Below are positions 47,498 to 60,200 of a stretch of 64,000 nucleotides of DNA, piece by piece. The stretch is from contig CM053266.1 in the NCBI GenBank assembly GCA_028583415.1, forward strand, positions 80,916,149 through 80,980,148. The letters run 5' to 3'. The position numbers and the translations under genes were made by a program. The notes beneath the pieces were generated by a model. It was not told the DNA's origin and searched no databases. It saw nothing but the letters and a program-made list of their open reading frames with translations. The stretch comes from Protea cynaroides (taxonomy: Eukaryota; Streptophyta; Magnoliopsida; Proteales; Proteaceae). Positions within the stretch are counted from its first letter, which is position 1, and the number at the start of each line of letters is the position of its first letter.

Positions 47498-48415
47498 AGT
47501 TGTTAAGGCGATCAATTCATGGAAATGTCATCTAAGCAGTTAGCCGTGGCCAAAGAGGCCCTTTTTTTATTTTTTTTTATTTTATTTTTTCTTTTTGCTA
47601 TAAGTCAGCAATCACAAACTGAAAAATACAAGATTTAACATCCTCTCATTTCCAAACAGAAACATATAATACAAAAAACAGTAAGAGGATCCACCTTTAG
47701 CATTGCCATCAACAAATACTCTCATTATTATTGCCAGAATTTAAAATCCACAGTGATCAAAAGTAAAGCGAAATGTGGGGTGGGACTGAGCATCCCTTGA
47801 GATTTCATTCCTTAGTGATTAAGTTGAAACTTGTAGAAAGCAGAGGGCTGAATAGTTTTACTGCCCTTTCGGCCAGAAAAATAAGCTACGACATTGCCTT
47901 TCCTAAAATTATGAGATATTTTACGATTGAAAGATCCCAGATAAGTAGAGATACCCCGCCCTTGTTGCATAAATCCCCATGGAATTGTTTGCGACTTAAC
48001 GCTCTTCATCAGCTGGATCATATTTTAGGCACCCTAGGCGTGCATTATCTGTAATATAGCAACGATAATTCAATATAATTATGTTTATATATAACATGGA
48101 AGTCATATCAATGCAATATGATATAATTACGATAGTAATGACCTAAAATTAGAAAATCAAAATATATTAAACAAAGCATAAGATATAATTCAAAAATAAG
48201 CATAATCATAAAAAAGACAAAGTAATAAACATAAATCAATGGAATCTTGTGAAGTATCAAAAAGGTGGTATTATATAAAGAATGTTGTTGCAAGGTGACA
48301 CGAAGGCGTCCAGGGCAACGTCTAGGTGACCAAGGTGATCTTCTTTCTTACATCAAACAACACCATTGCACACCTTCGGCCCAAAAAGACGTCTAAATGT
48401 CTAAGCGATACCTTG
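47498..48415. mobile_element. Small element with inverted ends around a LINE tail
   Basis: Left end AGTTGTTAAGGCGATC and right end, read outward, AGTTGTCAAGGTATCGC are inverted matches. Inside the right half are GGCGTCCAGG and ACGTCTAGG blocks. The superfamily is not decided because no clear target duplication is seen. It contains the LINE fragment at about 47555-48050. Confidence 0.45.
47555..48050 (-). mobile_element. LINE 3' end fragment (RNase H tail)
   Basis: On the minus strand the frame with NFRKGNVVAYFSGRKGSK fits the last RNase H motif of plant L1 elements. A tail containing TGATGGCAATGC, also seen in the LINE near 12330, and an A-rich run (47560-47597) follow. Confidence 0.65.
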
Positions 48416-51018
48416 ACAACTATGCTCCTAAAATACAAGGCCATGGAATGTTGATTCCACATTGTTGCCACTAAAATCGAACCTATTGCGAAAAGCTTAG
48501 ATCCGTAGATTGATTTTGATGATAACAAACACTTCTAAATTGACTAATATCTCCATTAGGTGTTCATGACCTACCGTGAACTCACTACAAGCCACTCAAG
48601 CCAAAAGCCACCCTAGCTTTGCAATTGAAGACTTGAACCAGCATTAAAGATCAAGTCAAGAAGTTGACCAAATTGCAAGACAAGTCCATATGTCTAAGCT
48701 TCAAGTTCGAAGAAAAACAAATGAAGAATGATGAAATAAAGAATGAAGAATTGATGAACAATTGAAGATGAAGGCCTTTTAATTAGACTTCGGCTATTTT
48801 GTAAAATAGACCTAGGCTAGTACACTTGCACAAGATTGATCTAACATTGGAATATCATGCATTTCATGTGTTAGATTGACTTTAGGAGATATCAATTAAC
48901 CACTCAAAAGATCTAGTTGGACAAGGACTTAGGTTGGTTCAATGCTCATGAAGAAATGCTTGGAAAAACCCCCAAGTAAAGCCCTACCGGCTGATCATCC
49001 AGATGATCCGGATGAAGAAACTCATTCAGGCACCGGTGAACTGGATGGACCAATCAGTCAACCGGTTCAAAATGTGTATGCAAGGTTTTACAAGCAGTAG
49101 CTTAGGTTGGAAAAACCAACTTCACCAACATCAGTTGGTAGATCTGTTGGATTTTGTGTTGTCATTGTTGGCAACTTGACAAATGTGACAAAGTTAATGA
49201 GCATAGAGCAGTACTAGAGAGAGAGTGTTCGTGTAGGGGAGAGAGTGTAAGTGCAATGGCAAAGATGGAGCAATCTCATATACCTCATATACATGTTTTA
49301 CAATGCTCTACAACGTCCAACTAGTGATTGAGAAGGCTTGAAGCAAGTTAAATGGAATTCTACATTGACATTGATGAGAGAGATTGTTTGTGGGCCCCAA
49401 TGGTGATGTGGTAGTCCCACTGGCGATGTGGGAGAAATTCTGGTGTTGTGGACATCGTCTGAAGAATGAACGGCATCTTGAAGCATTAAATGAAGAAAGA
49501 GGTTGAAGAGAGAGAAAATTGGAGAGAGAAAGAGGAGAGAGAAAATGTGGGTGGGACCTACTGTGCCTAGGTGGCATGCCACCATGGCAACTAGCCTAGC
49601 CGAGGGCGGCTGCACCACAGTGGCAGCCAGCCACATGTTGCACAGCAGCATAGCCTAGTCGCAAGGGCCTTGGGCGTACACACTGGCCAGCAGCACCAGC
49701 AAGTGCCACACAGCCAAGGCTAGGCAGCAGCCTTATGCCCTATGCCATGCACAAGTGCAGCAACAAGCCGTCCATGGCCGTTGCCGTGCATGGCCGTTGG
49801 CCGCTTCCCCAGCAAGTGCCCCTAGCATGTGTTTGATAAAATGCTTCGAGAGAAAATCGGCCAATTCTAGAGAGAAGACCTCTTGGCTAGAATCGCATTC
49901 TACAGGGTTGTTAAATGAAAAAACATTTCCAAAGGCCATTTGCAATAAAGTCAAGGTTATTTTGGGTGCTTTATAAAAGGTTGATTCAAAAATAGCAGTC
50001 TAGATGGAGCCTCACAACCAAAATCCCGATCGTATGGTCCAGATGAAGGCGGGCTCGAGTGTATTGCGTCAGTTGCATCGAGATTCCATCGCGAGCACTT
50101 CCATTGGTTGTGCGCAACGTAATGATGTGCACCGCACCACACAAAATAGGTCCCCTGATCCCATGTGAAGCTTCTACATGCGACAGTGGATCAAATCCAA
50201 ATCCAGCAGCTCACGTAATCTCCGATTGCGCCTGACACAATTTATGCAGATCCAGCGGCACGAAACAAATCCCCCCCTTTTTTAAGGTAATCTAATGCTC
50301 TCTGCTGAAGATCCCTCGAACGCCAATCAACGTTAGACAACGCATGTGGCGGGCGGCAATTCCATGTAGCGCTAGCGTACCGGAACACTCTGAAAGATTC
50401 CATTTCGAATGTTCTAGTTGGCCGAACTTCAAACAGCCATAAGTCATTCATCTGAGCTCCAAATCAGTCCGTTCAAGTTGTAGTTTCGGTATTTTTCAAA
50501 GCTCTACCTATTGGGTGTCATTGGGAATGTAAAAACACTGAGAAAAATTGAAAAGAGCATTTTGAAGAAATACATAAGGTTTTCTAGGGTTGTATGCCCT
50601 ATGGGAATGATCAATCACCAACTACCTCTTCTCTATGCATCAATGGAGTGTTAAATCCTTTTGAGAGGTCATTAGAGCTTTTATGCTTATATTCATGGTG
50701 ATTATGGGTTATGTAAAAGAGATTGAAAGCCTGTGAGCAAGGTATGCTCTGTGAATCGATCTCTATCATCATTGAAGGTTGTTGGAGAGTACCTGAGGGT
50801 AGTGTGAAGCTTTAAAGAGATTGTTGGTCGTTCGAAAACAATTGACTACGAAATTTTCTTATTCTCCATCTTTTTATTGTTTTCTATGAATTATATGCTA
50901 GCATAGGTGAAAGAAAAAATTGAATACCTATCTAACCTGTGGGTTTAACTGTAAGGCGATTCTATAAGCCTAAATATTATTATTACCTTCTCGTGGGTGC
51001 TGGTTAAGCATGGTGAGT
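48416..51018. other. Unassigned interval, possibly part of a copia LTR
   Basis: No supported gene. 49560-49830 is rich in GCCAGCAGC-like low-complexity sequence. The sequence on the far side of T3 (63089-63454) includes GAACCACGTAATATCCTTGTG, which from memory resembles the end of SIRE-type copia LTRs. The two flanks may be one old LTR split by T3. Confidence 0.35.
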
Positions 51019-53335
51019 TGTAAGACCTGTATCGAACTAACCGATCTTACCACCTTGTACCAGGTTTACCCATCATGGCCGAGCCAAATGGACCAAGTGG
51101 GTGAAGGAAATAGCGAAACCAGGTACTAAACTGACCCAAAAATAATAAATTGCAGGGCAAGGTCGCATACCTAGATAGGCAGGGTCGACCCCCCCTCACT
51201 AAGAAGTCAGACCCCTGATATTTAACTAGGGGTCGGACAACTTAGAAACTAAGGGTCGACGGGATCCCCGACCCCCTCATCGACCCCTTGTTTGCCGATA
51301 AAAACCATAAATAGGAAACTTTCTAAATTTCAATGAGATTCCTTCCTAATCTCAATGGAACTTATTTTCGGAGATTCTACTCTATAAATAGGACGTCCCT
51401 AAGCCTCTTTCACTCCTTTTGAAACCCTAATTGAAAGTGAGAGAAAGAGAAGAGATGGAAAGTTAGAGAAGAAAACCTAAGTGAAGAATTCAGAGAAATC
51501 TCTGAATCTCAGCAAACCTAAGGTATGAGCACGTTTCCATTGATGATCTAAGACCTTAGAATAGTTCATGAAGAGTGTATGGTCTAGGAGAAACCCAAAT
51601 CATACATCCATGGGAAGATTTCAATGAAATCCATGGAGGAAATCATGGTAGACAAAGTAAGGAAGAAACCTAGAGTTCTAAGCCATAAAACAAGCCTAGA
51701 ATGGAGAAAGTAAGCCATAGGACCCAAACATGAAAGAATGGACTGTAGAATGATATTCTTGACTCAACCCACGGGGGGTCGCACGTGGGGTCGATTGGGA
51801 ATCGACCCTACCAAACCACAGGATCGACTCCTAATTTTCAGGAAGTCCAGGAAAGGGGTGGTCGCACCCAGGGTCGATGGAACATCCGACCCTGGCATCG
51901 ACCCTACCCTGGGGGTCGCAGTAAACTGCTACCCTACCTGCGACCCACCCTGCGACCCGTGCTTAAAAACAAGCCTAAAAGTACCGGAATGATTTCTAAC
52001 TAAAATCTATCGACTTGTTAGGTTTTCCTATTGATATAAAAGTGGGTTTTAAAGCTTGAAAGAGGATCAACACTCAAGCAAAGATGAGGGAACAAGATCT
52101 AAACTAATTGGCTAATAATAAACTGTTTTTATTTTCTTAAGTCCAATGCCATGACTGATTCTATGCGTGTATGCTTATAATGTGCATTCAACATGTCATC
52201 CAATATTTCTGCTGTTAATGTTCATGCATATTTAATTCTATTTTGTTTATAACATGATGATGATGATGATGATAGGAATAGACATGTGAATATATGTGTG
52301 TGGTTAGTGTGCTTGATGCGAGTGGAATATCAGGGGGGGAAATGTGACATTGTGGTTCAGCCTGGTTACTAGACTCTAGCTCTATCTCTACTCAAGTCTT
52401 GTCCACTGACATCGTCGTATCGCCATTACCTTAGCAGAACTATTACGTCGTAGGGTATCATGGAAGGTGGTCTCGGACCGTGTAGTATTTGACTCTGTCG
52501 GGGGGCCTTAGCTCTATCTCTATGGACGTATTGAGGGATGCTGGGGTGAGGCCATAGGTACACTGTTTGACATTAGGATTGGTTAGTTGCGAGCCCAGTT
52601 TGTAAGCCCTCACCAACAGGGACTTACGTGTAGGTATGGGTAGAGTATCAGGGGAAGTGTGATACGGTATGGTCCTAAGCACTTTAGCTCTATCTCTATT
52701 CCATAGTGGGTGCATGTGAGACGATAATAAACGTTAACCTTTGGACGGATTCACACACTCGTGTATAGAGGTGAGGCGGGCACCGAACCTTTCTCTAGCA
52801 CATTGCAAACTTATAAACCAGACCACAGATATGATTTGAATGCATGCATATGTTTGTTGCATTGTTTTGTTTGCTCACTGAGCCGTGATGTGTACTCACC
52901 CTTTCGACGTCGAATATTTTTAGTTGATGATGTAGATACCATGGTGGAAGACTATATGAATGCTTCTGTGTACGGGCACGTCACTGCGATGGAGGCTGAA
53001 GACTTAGTGGAAACACATGACTCCTCATGCGAGTGCAATGCATGCGTTTTCGATTAGATTTCATTTGAATTATTAAGGAAATATAATTGATATTTTATTT
53101 ACTTATGTCTCGGTTGATACAACATAATTTGATATTTTATTTATGATTATCACAGTTAGATTTCTCAGTTCATTTATTATTAAGACTTCCGCTATTGTGT
53201 ATTTATTATGATTATGGTTGTGGATGTGTATGGTTTACTTTCAACGGACACAATCTATTAGAGATCCTGGTTGAACCGTTGGTCTATTAGTGGTTCATCA
53301 CACCGTTCTGAATGATGCAGAATTGAGGTGTGACA
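51019..53335 (+). repeat. 5' LTR of Tekay-like element T3
   Basis: TGTAAGACCTG to GAGGTGTGACA, very similar to 60756-63088. In order: GGGTCGACCC-type motif cluster (51169-51288), TATA box (51382-51391), donor CCTAAG/GTATGA (51523), second cluster (51776-51960), acceptor TTTTTAG (52923) and exon-like ORF (52924-53057). The outer flank is TGAGT. Confidence 0.95.
52924..53057 (+). other. LTR exon-like ORF of T3 5' LTR
   Basis: Open from the predicted acceptor to TAG. It has MVEDYMNA, YGHVTAMEAE and a Cys-rich end HDSSCECNACVFD. The 3' LTR copy is at 62677-62810. Joining exon 1 to exon 2 here creates a TAA at the junction in the conserved frame, so translation from exon 1 is unlikely in this copy. 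Initiation at the internal Met of YMNA is possible. Confidence 0.55.
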
Positions 53336-53338
53336 ACT

Positions 53339-53350
53339 TGGAATCAGAGC
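53339..53350 (+). other. Primer binding site of T3 (one mismatch)
   Basis: TGGAATCAGAGC after the 5' LTR; one base differs from the TGGTATCAGAGC of T1 and T2. Confidence 0.88.
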
Positions 53351-53624
53351 TCTCAGGCCCTGTCTGTTAAACCAGTATACTACCACAAAAGTTTGTGAAC
53401 TGAGTTAAGATAAAAATATAAAAGCTGTAATAATAATACACCATAAGCATCTGTGTTGTTTGAGACAAAATTAAAAGAGAATAATGCATTTATTAAATGA
53501 GAAATAAATTTATATACACTTGAAAGAAGAACAAACGTATATACATACAAGTCTAAAGCAGAGTACGGTCCACAACCCGGACAGTTACTCTGAAGTACAA
53601 AAAGAAAGATAAAAATAAAATACA

Positions 53625-54982
53625 TCAAGAAGCTTGAGGTGATGGGGGAGGCGGTTCCTCGCGGTCTCTGTCATAATCCTCAGCATAGACTCTGGTCAAC
53701 CAAGCTATCTGAGTCTGGGTCATCTGGAGACTAGCTATGAGATCCGCCACACGCTGGTCAATCACGCGCTGAACATCCCTCAGCTCTCCCACCCGCTGAT
53801 CTGACAAGCGCTGAGCATCCAGAAGCTCTCCCACCCTCTAATCTGACATGCGCTGAGCAACCAGAATCTCTCCCACCCGCTGATCGGACAAGCACTGAGC
53901 ATCTAGAAGCTCTCCCATCATCAAATCAGACATGCACTGAGCCTCTCGTATCTCATGCAATATCCCCATCATGTCATCTGAAGGTGGATACGAAGGACCA
54001 GCTACATGTGAAGGATCAGCTGCATAAGAAGGACCAGCTCCTGTAGCATGAGTAGGTGATGGAGGAGGTATGGCATCCACTTCCATGTACAAGCGATCAT
54101 CATCACCCCCATGAACCCCTGCTGCAGCGGCTGCTGCTGTTGTCTCAGCGTCAGCCATCTCCACTCGAGTACGTACACACACCAGAGTGTTCCTCTCCTC
54201 GTCGCTAACCTGGGCATCCCGCATGCCCATCTTGCAGATGGCCTCCCAATCCAAAGGTGATGAGAAGAATTTCTCCTGAATCCTCTCATCCGTCATGTCA
54301 ACACCCAGGCGGGTCAGTAGCATAGATATCATGCGTCCATAAGGTAAGTTGCCAGTATGACCGGGCAACGTAGCACTGATCATCGTTCGCATGATGATGT
54401 AAGGAAGGCATACTGGGTCAACTGGGAGATCCTCTCGTAGTGCCCACTTTGAGGTATCAGGTTGTACTGAATAATCTTGCAGTACACCCGAGGCTCTGGA
54501 CGAAGGTAGATCGCTTTCATCTCCCAGCGATCCTCTCTGATGATCTGACGGTCAATCTCAGCTCTCATCTCCAATGAAAAGAACTGGGGCTCTCCAGGAG
54601 CACAGAATACCAAGGGGCCGTCATACGAAATGCCCAACAAGTCGGCTAGCTGTCGATAATCAAATGAAATCTTGACCCCCTTGACGTAGCTGGTGATCCG
54701 GAGCTCTCTACCCCTCTCGGTATCGTTGTAATCTCCCACCATCCGAAGATTACAGTAAAATTGTCTCACCAAATCCGGTCGAGTGCAGGCATCATAGGTG
54801 ATCACAGGAAGCCAACCCATGTCACCAAAAGCGCTTTCCACATCGAATAAGGCCAGGCTAGCCAAGTCTACCCGACGACCTCCCTCTACCTTCTTACGAG
54901 AATAGTTGGCATACTGTGTCTCCGCCTAGTTAGAATGGAAGCGGACTGGGTCATGTACCCTGGGTACTTTGGTACGAGCGAT
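53625..54982 (-). pseudogene. T3 aORF with C-terminal 14-residue repeats (broken)
   Basis: Minus-strand relative of the T1 and T2 aORFs. It has LALFDVESAFGDMGWLPVIT, ELRITSYVKGVKISFDYRQL and PRVYCKIIQYNLIPQSGHYE, then after a frameshift near 54390 LDWEAICKMGMRDAQVSDEE, an Ala-rich linker and a coiled-coil tail. The tail has about five units of 14 residues (pattern GELLDAQ-x-x-SDQRV, about 53690-53960). Defects: the start is ATC where T2 has ATG (54982-54980), there is a stop near 54920, one frameshift, and one CAG to TAG at 53835-53837. The length matches T1. Confidence 0.82.
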
Positions 54983-54984
54983 AG

Positions 54985-55429
54985 TATCAGCAAAAACAAA
55001 GAAAAACAGATATTGGTTTAGTAAGGATGAAAAACCCGAAAATTTTGACAGTATAACGACGTAAATTGGTCAAAAGCCTCACTTTTCACCCATACACGTG
55101 GGCAGGAGGACTTATAAAAGTTGTAAACAATCCTGCAAGACTCATACAGTTGGAAATTTCATTTAAAGAGATCGAATTTGAAGAAATTTCAAGAAATTCA
55201 AAAATTTCAACAAATTAGGGCAAAAATGGGAAATTTCAAGTTTCTCGATAAACAACCGATGAAACTCAAATATTTTTGAGGGCTTTCGTCCATTGAGTCA
55301 CCAACAACAAAATCCCCCAATAAAAATCAAATTTTTATGGTTGGAAAAAGTTTAATTTGAAGAAAACGAGTTAAATGAGCAAAAACCTAGTTAAAAAAAC
55401 CTAAAAACATGAAAATGTAGATAACATAC
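54985..55429 (-). other. Former 5' UTR intron of T3 aORF
   Basis: Donor CTACAG/GTATGT at 55429 (minus). The T-rich tract before the coding start reads TTTGTTTTTGCTG, where T1 has TTTTGCAG, so the AG is lost. Size and position match T1 and T2. Confidence 0.55.
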
Positions 55430-55581
55430 CTGTAGACGAGGAGTAGACGTCGAAATAAGAAGCAAATAGCACCAATGAGTCCGAGTTGGCACTGTAGAAA
55501 CTCAGAGGGATGAGCCGAGTCGGAAAAGTGGAGGAAGAATGAGACATGGATTCAAAATCGGGAGTAAAAACCTGATTTTTA

Positions 55582-55799
55582 GTCCGAGGGTCGGAGAATT
55601 CGACCAAAACATCCGACCCCCCCTCCGACCCCCTCATCGACCCTCGGCTCTCGGTGATCTGACAGAGAACTAGGGGTCAAACCCTGGGTCGGACATCCAT
55701 CGACCCCCTCATTGACCCCCGGCTCTTGGTAAGAATCAGTGATTGTCAGGGTCGCATACTGAGGGTCGGACATCCATCGACCCCCACCAATGACCCTGC
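55582..55799. promoter_or_regulatory. GGGTCG/CGACCCC-type motif cluster between gag and aORF of T3
   Basis: About a dozen GGGTCGG, GGTCGCA, TCGACCCC and TCCGACCCC units in 218 bp, between the divergent aORF first exon and gag. It is the same GGGTCG flavour as the T3 LTR clusters (51169-51288, 51776-51960, 60897-61024 and 61527-61712). Confidence 0.65.
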
Positions 55800-55945
55800 A
55801 GTGAAAAATATAGTATTTTCGACAGAATGATCTGAAAATTTTGAAATTTTCCTTGGTAAGTGGATTTAAAATATGAGAATGAAGTACATAATGATTGCCT
55901 CATGTATTCTATGATTTTCAGGCATTCCCACTACCAGAACAGATA

Positions 55946-57211
55946 ATTGCTGGACGCAGAGTAACCAGACAAAGCCGTAACTCTATCCCACCACCACCAC
56001 CTGTGGGGGAAGACAGCCAGATACACCCGAAAGTACAGGAGAATATAAATATGGCACCGTCCGTAATTAATGGGCAGACAAATCCTACAAATCTGTCAGC
56101 TCCACCTACAGACCTAGCTACAGTAGTAATGAATTTAGCCCAACAGCTGCAGCAAATACAACAGACACAAACTACTATGCAAGCTGCCATAGGCATGACC
56201 TTTCCAGCTACATAGACGACATCGATGCCAGCAGGACAGGCAAGCACAGTACCAGGGGGAAGTAACACAGTACCCCATGCACCTCAGACTCCCATTATGC
56301 AGGCTCAAGTACAAAATCCTGAAGTAGCTCCAGGTGGATATCAATACCAACCACCTATGTATGGAGCTTATGTTCCGCATCAACTGGACCACTCCAGACT
56401 GGTGGAGCATTTTCTGAAGATGAAGCCCAAGGAGTATAGTGGTAAGCCAGCTGATCCATTATGGCCAGCACACTGGATCGATGAGATGGAGAGAAATTTC
56501 ACGATGATGACAGTGAATGAGGAAGAAAAGGTATTGTGTGCAACGTTTATGCTGAAAGGCGATGCACACCACTGGTGGAAGTCCACACGGACATATCTGA
56601 TGACAAAGCACACCCAATTGACTTGGGATATATATAAGGAGGCATTCTCTGAGAAGTATTTTCCTAGGAGTTTCAGAGATTCCATGGAAAAGGAGTTCCT
56701 GAGTTTATATCAGGGACAGACGACTGTCGATGCATACCAACAGCGTTATGAGGAGCTGTTTTTCTTTGCACCAGTCAATATGCAGGTAGAAGATACAAAG
56801 ACCCGAAGGTTCGTTATGGGACTTAGAGGAAGCATACGCGAACATGTTCTGGGACTTGAGAAGAAAATCTACAATGAAGCTGTACAAATTGCTCGAGTGA
56901 TAGAGTCGAGCCAAAAAGAGAGCTATCTTGCTCAAAATAGAGGAATAAAAGGCCAAATGGAAATTCTTCCAACGGAGGGAACACCAAGGTATTCAAACCC
57001 TTCCGTACTCAAGGTTTCAATGATATAGCCAAGACTACTTCAGCAACTCAACAGCAACAAAAGCCAAATAATGAAGGGTTAAAATGCTATAACTACCAGC
57101 AATTGGGACATATGGCAAGGGAGTGTCCTAAGCCCAAGAAGCAACTACATCAAGGAAGAGTTTACGCTGTTACATTTGAGGATGTTGCCGCATCGCCTAA
57201 TGTGGTCACAG
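55946..57211 (+). pseudogene. T3 gag (broken)
   Basis: The family start is ATT here (ATTGCTGGACGCAGAG; T2 has ATGGCTGGGCGTAGAG), 25 bp after a GATTTTCAG acceptor. Then come a Pro-rich region, a Gln-rich stretch and an intact Gag core (GDAHHWWKS, DAYQQRYEELFFFAP, LGLEKKIYNEAVQIARVIES). A stop lies at 56213-56215 and a frameshift near 56946. The knuckle reads CYNYQQLGHMAREC, so the second Cys is lost. Confidence 0.9.
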
Positions 57212-57281
57212 GTATGACCTGAATCTTGTCATTTTGTGTTACATTATGTGAGCATGTAGACTAAATCAAAACAAATCACAA
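57212..57281 (+). other. Predicted gag/protease intron of T3 (70 bp, acceptor mutated)
   Basis: Donor GTCACAG/GTATGA and branch-like GACTAAAT are as in T2, but the acceptor reads CACAA instead of CACAG. Retention gives a stop three codons into the intron. This copy could not splice normally. Confidence 0.62.
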
Positions 57282-60200
57282 GTATCGTACCTATTAATGG
57301 CATTTCCGCCAGAGTACTCTTTGATTCAGGAGCTACTCATTCTTTTATATCTGTGTCATTTGGAAAGAAGTTAAATCTACCCCTTAAATCCTTAGACTAC
57401 AAATTGCTGGTACGATCGCCTATGGGATTAGAAGTAGAATTAGAAAAATGTTATGGACCATGTCCAGTTCTTATTGATGAAAAGACTTTGGATGTAACCT
57501 TGATCCAACTTGAGATGGCAGACTTTGACGTCATCTTGGGAATGGATTGGTTAGCTCGGCATTCTGCAAACCTATTGTGTGCCAAAAAGAAGCTGACATT
57601 TAAAGACAAGGAAGGAGCAGAGTTCAGTTTTTTGGGAACCAAACTTCCCCGTAAATGAAAGCTCATACTCTCTGCATTAAAGGCTAGGAAGTGCCTTAAG
57701 AAAGGAGCAGTTGGGTAGTATCGGTGGTCGATCTTACCAAAGAAGCACCACGAATGGAGGATATTGATGTCGTGCGTGACTATCCAGATGTATTTCCTGA
57801 AGAACTACCAGGATTACCACCCGACCGCGCTATAGAGTTTGTTATAGATCTGATACCCGGAGCTGCACCAATATCTAAAGCACCTTATCGAATGGCTTCT
57901 ACGGAATTGAAGGAATTAAAAGTACAATTACAAGAACTACTGGACAAGGGTTACATCCAACCTAGCATATCACCATGGGGAGCGCCAGTATTATTCATGA
58001 AGAAGAAGGACGGTAGCGTTCGATTGTGTATAGACTACCGAGAACTGAATAAACTGACAATCAAGAATCGATATCCATTGCCTCGGATCGATGAATTGTT
58101 CGATCAGTTGTAAGGTGCCAAAGTGTTCTCCAAGATCGATCTTCGGTCAGGCTACCATCAGTTGAAGATTAAGGACGGTGACATCCAGCATTCAAGACTA
58201 GATATGGACATTATGAATTCTTGGTCATGTCTTTTGGATTGACGAACGCACCAGCAACCTTTATGGAACTTATGAATCGGGTATTCCACGATATGTTGGA
58301 TATGTCGGTTATTGTATTCATCGATGATATATTGGTCTACTCCAAAGACGAGGAAACTCATATAAAGAATCTAAACGCCGCTCTACAGAGATTATGGAAG
58401 GAGAAGCTCTACGCCAAATTTACAAAGTGTGAGTTTTGGCTAAAGGAAGTCGCTTTTCTAGGCCATGTTGTATCCGCCGAAGGAATTAAAGTTGATCCTA
58501 GAAAGATCGAAGCTATTGTGAAGTGGGAAGCACCGAAGAGCGTTGCAAAAATTAGAAGTTTCTTAGGTATAGCTGGGTATTATCGACGATTTGTGGAAGA
58601 CTATTCCCGAATTGCCGTACCTCTCACAAGTTTGACTAAGAAGGGTGAAAAGTTTGTGTGGACTGATAAATGTGAGAAGAGCTTCCAAACATTGAAGACT
58701 AGATTGATAACAGCTTCAATCTTGACCATTCCGATTCCAGGACAGTCGTTTATTTTGTACACTGATGTGTCAGGACTGGGATTGGGATGTGTACTTATGC
58801 AAGGAGAACAAGTAATGGCTTATGCCTCAAGACAATTGAAGACACATGGGAAGAACTATCCCACTCATGATTTGGAATTAGCGGCAGTAGTACATGCTGT
58901 CAAAATATGGAGACATTACTTGTACGGAGAAAAATTTCATATTAAATTAGATCATAAGAGTCTTACTTACCTCTTTAATCAGAAGGAGTAGAATATGAGA
59001 CAAAGAAGATGGCTGAAACTATTGAAAGACTATGATTGTGATATCCAGTACCATCCTGGGAAAGCTAATGTGGTTGCTGATGCACTGAGTAGAAAGGCAA
59101 TGATAAAATCTCGAGGGGAGGTTAGCACAACTGCTGCAATGTGTACTATCGGAAGAGTGTTCAATTACGGTAACGAGCAGTTTGTGATAGATGTACTGGG
59201 TGAATCAACCATCCAAGGGTTTATTCATCAGTTTTCAAATATGTTTGCCACATTAAAGATTGTACCCGATATAGTTGATGAAGTAAAAACAACTATTAAA
59301 TCAGAACCTTATCTGAGAACGGTACAAGAAGACATCGAAAAGGTAAGATTGTTCCTGAGTTCACCTTAGATGATGAAAAAGTACTGAAGTACCAAGGAAG
59401 AATATGTGTACCTGAAACAGAAAATTTGGACATTAGACACCGACTAATGAAGGAAGCCCATACCACTGCCTATTCGATACACCCTGGAAGTACAAAAATG
59501 TATCATGACCTAAAGAAATTATATTGGTGGAGAGGAATGAAAGCAGATATAGCCAAGTTCGTGTCTCAATGCCTAAATTTTCAGAAGGTGAAAGCTGAAC
59601 GACAAAGACCAGCAGGATTGTTACAGTCGTTACCATAACCAGCATGGAAATGGGACTGCATCACTATGGACTTCGTCACCGGGTTACCATTGACTCCCCG
59701 AGTAGTTGACGCAGTTTGGGTGATTGTAGACCGACTGACGAAAACGGCTCGATTTATAGCTATACGACCTCAGTATACACTGGAGAGGTTAGCTAAGCTG
59801 TATGTGGATAGCATTGTCAGATTACACGGTGTACCTAAAAGCATTGTGTCCGACAGAGATCTACGATTTACTTCAAAGTTTTGGGAAGGATTGCAGAAGG
59901 CTATGGGTACAACATTGAAGTTTAGTACTGCATTCCATCCTCAGACAGACGGACAATCGGAGCGCACCATTCAGATTCTAGAAGACATGCTCCGAGCTTG
60001 TGTAATTGATTTTAAAGGATCATGGGATGAAAAGTTACCACTGATTGAGTTCGCTTATAACAATAGCTATCAGGCTACTATACAGATGTCACCCTATGAA
60101 GCACTGTATGGCAGGAAGTGTCGAACTCCTTTGTTTTGGAATGAAGTTGGAGAACGTAGTATTGTTGGACCGGAATTTATTGAAGAGACTTGTCGAGTAG

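Noticed and set aside
49298..49976. ORFs in the GCCAGCAGC-rich stretch
   Set aside because: Low-complexity composition keeps frames open on both strands; no domain pattern.
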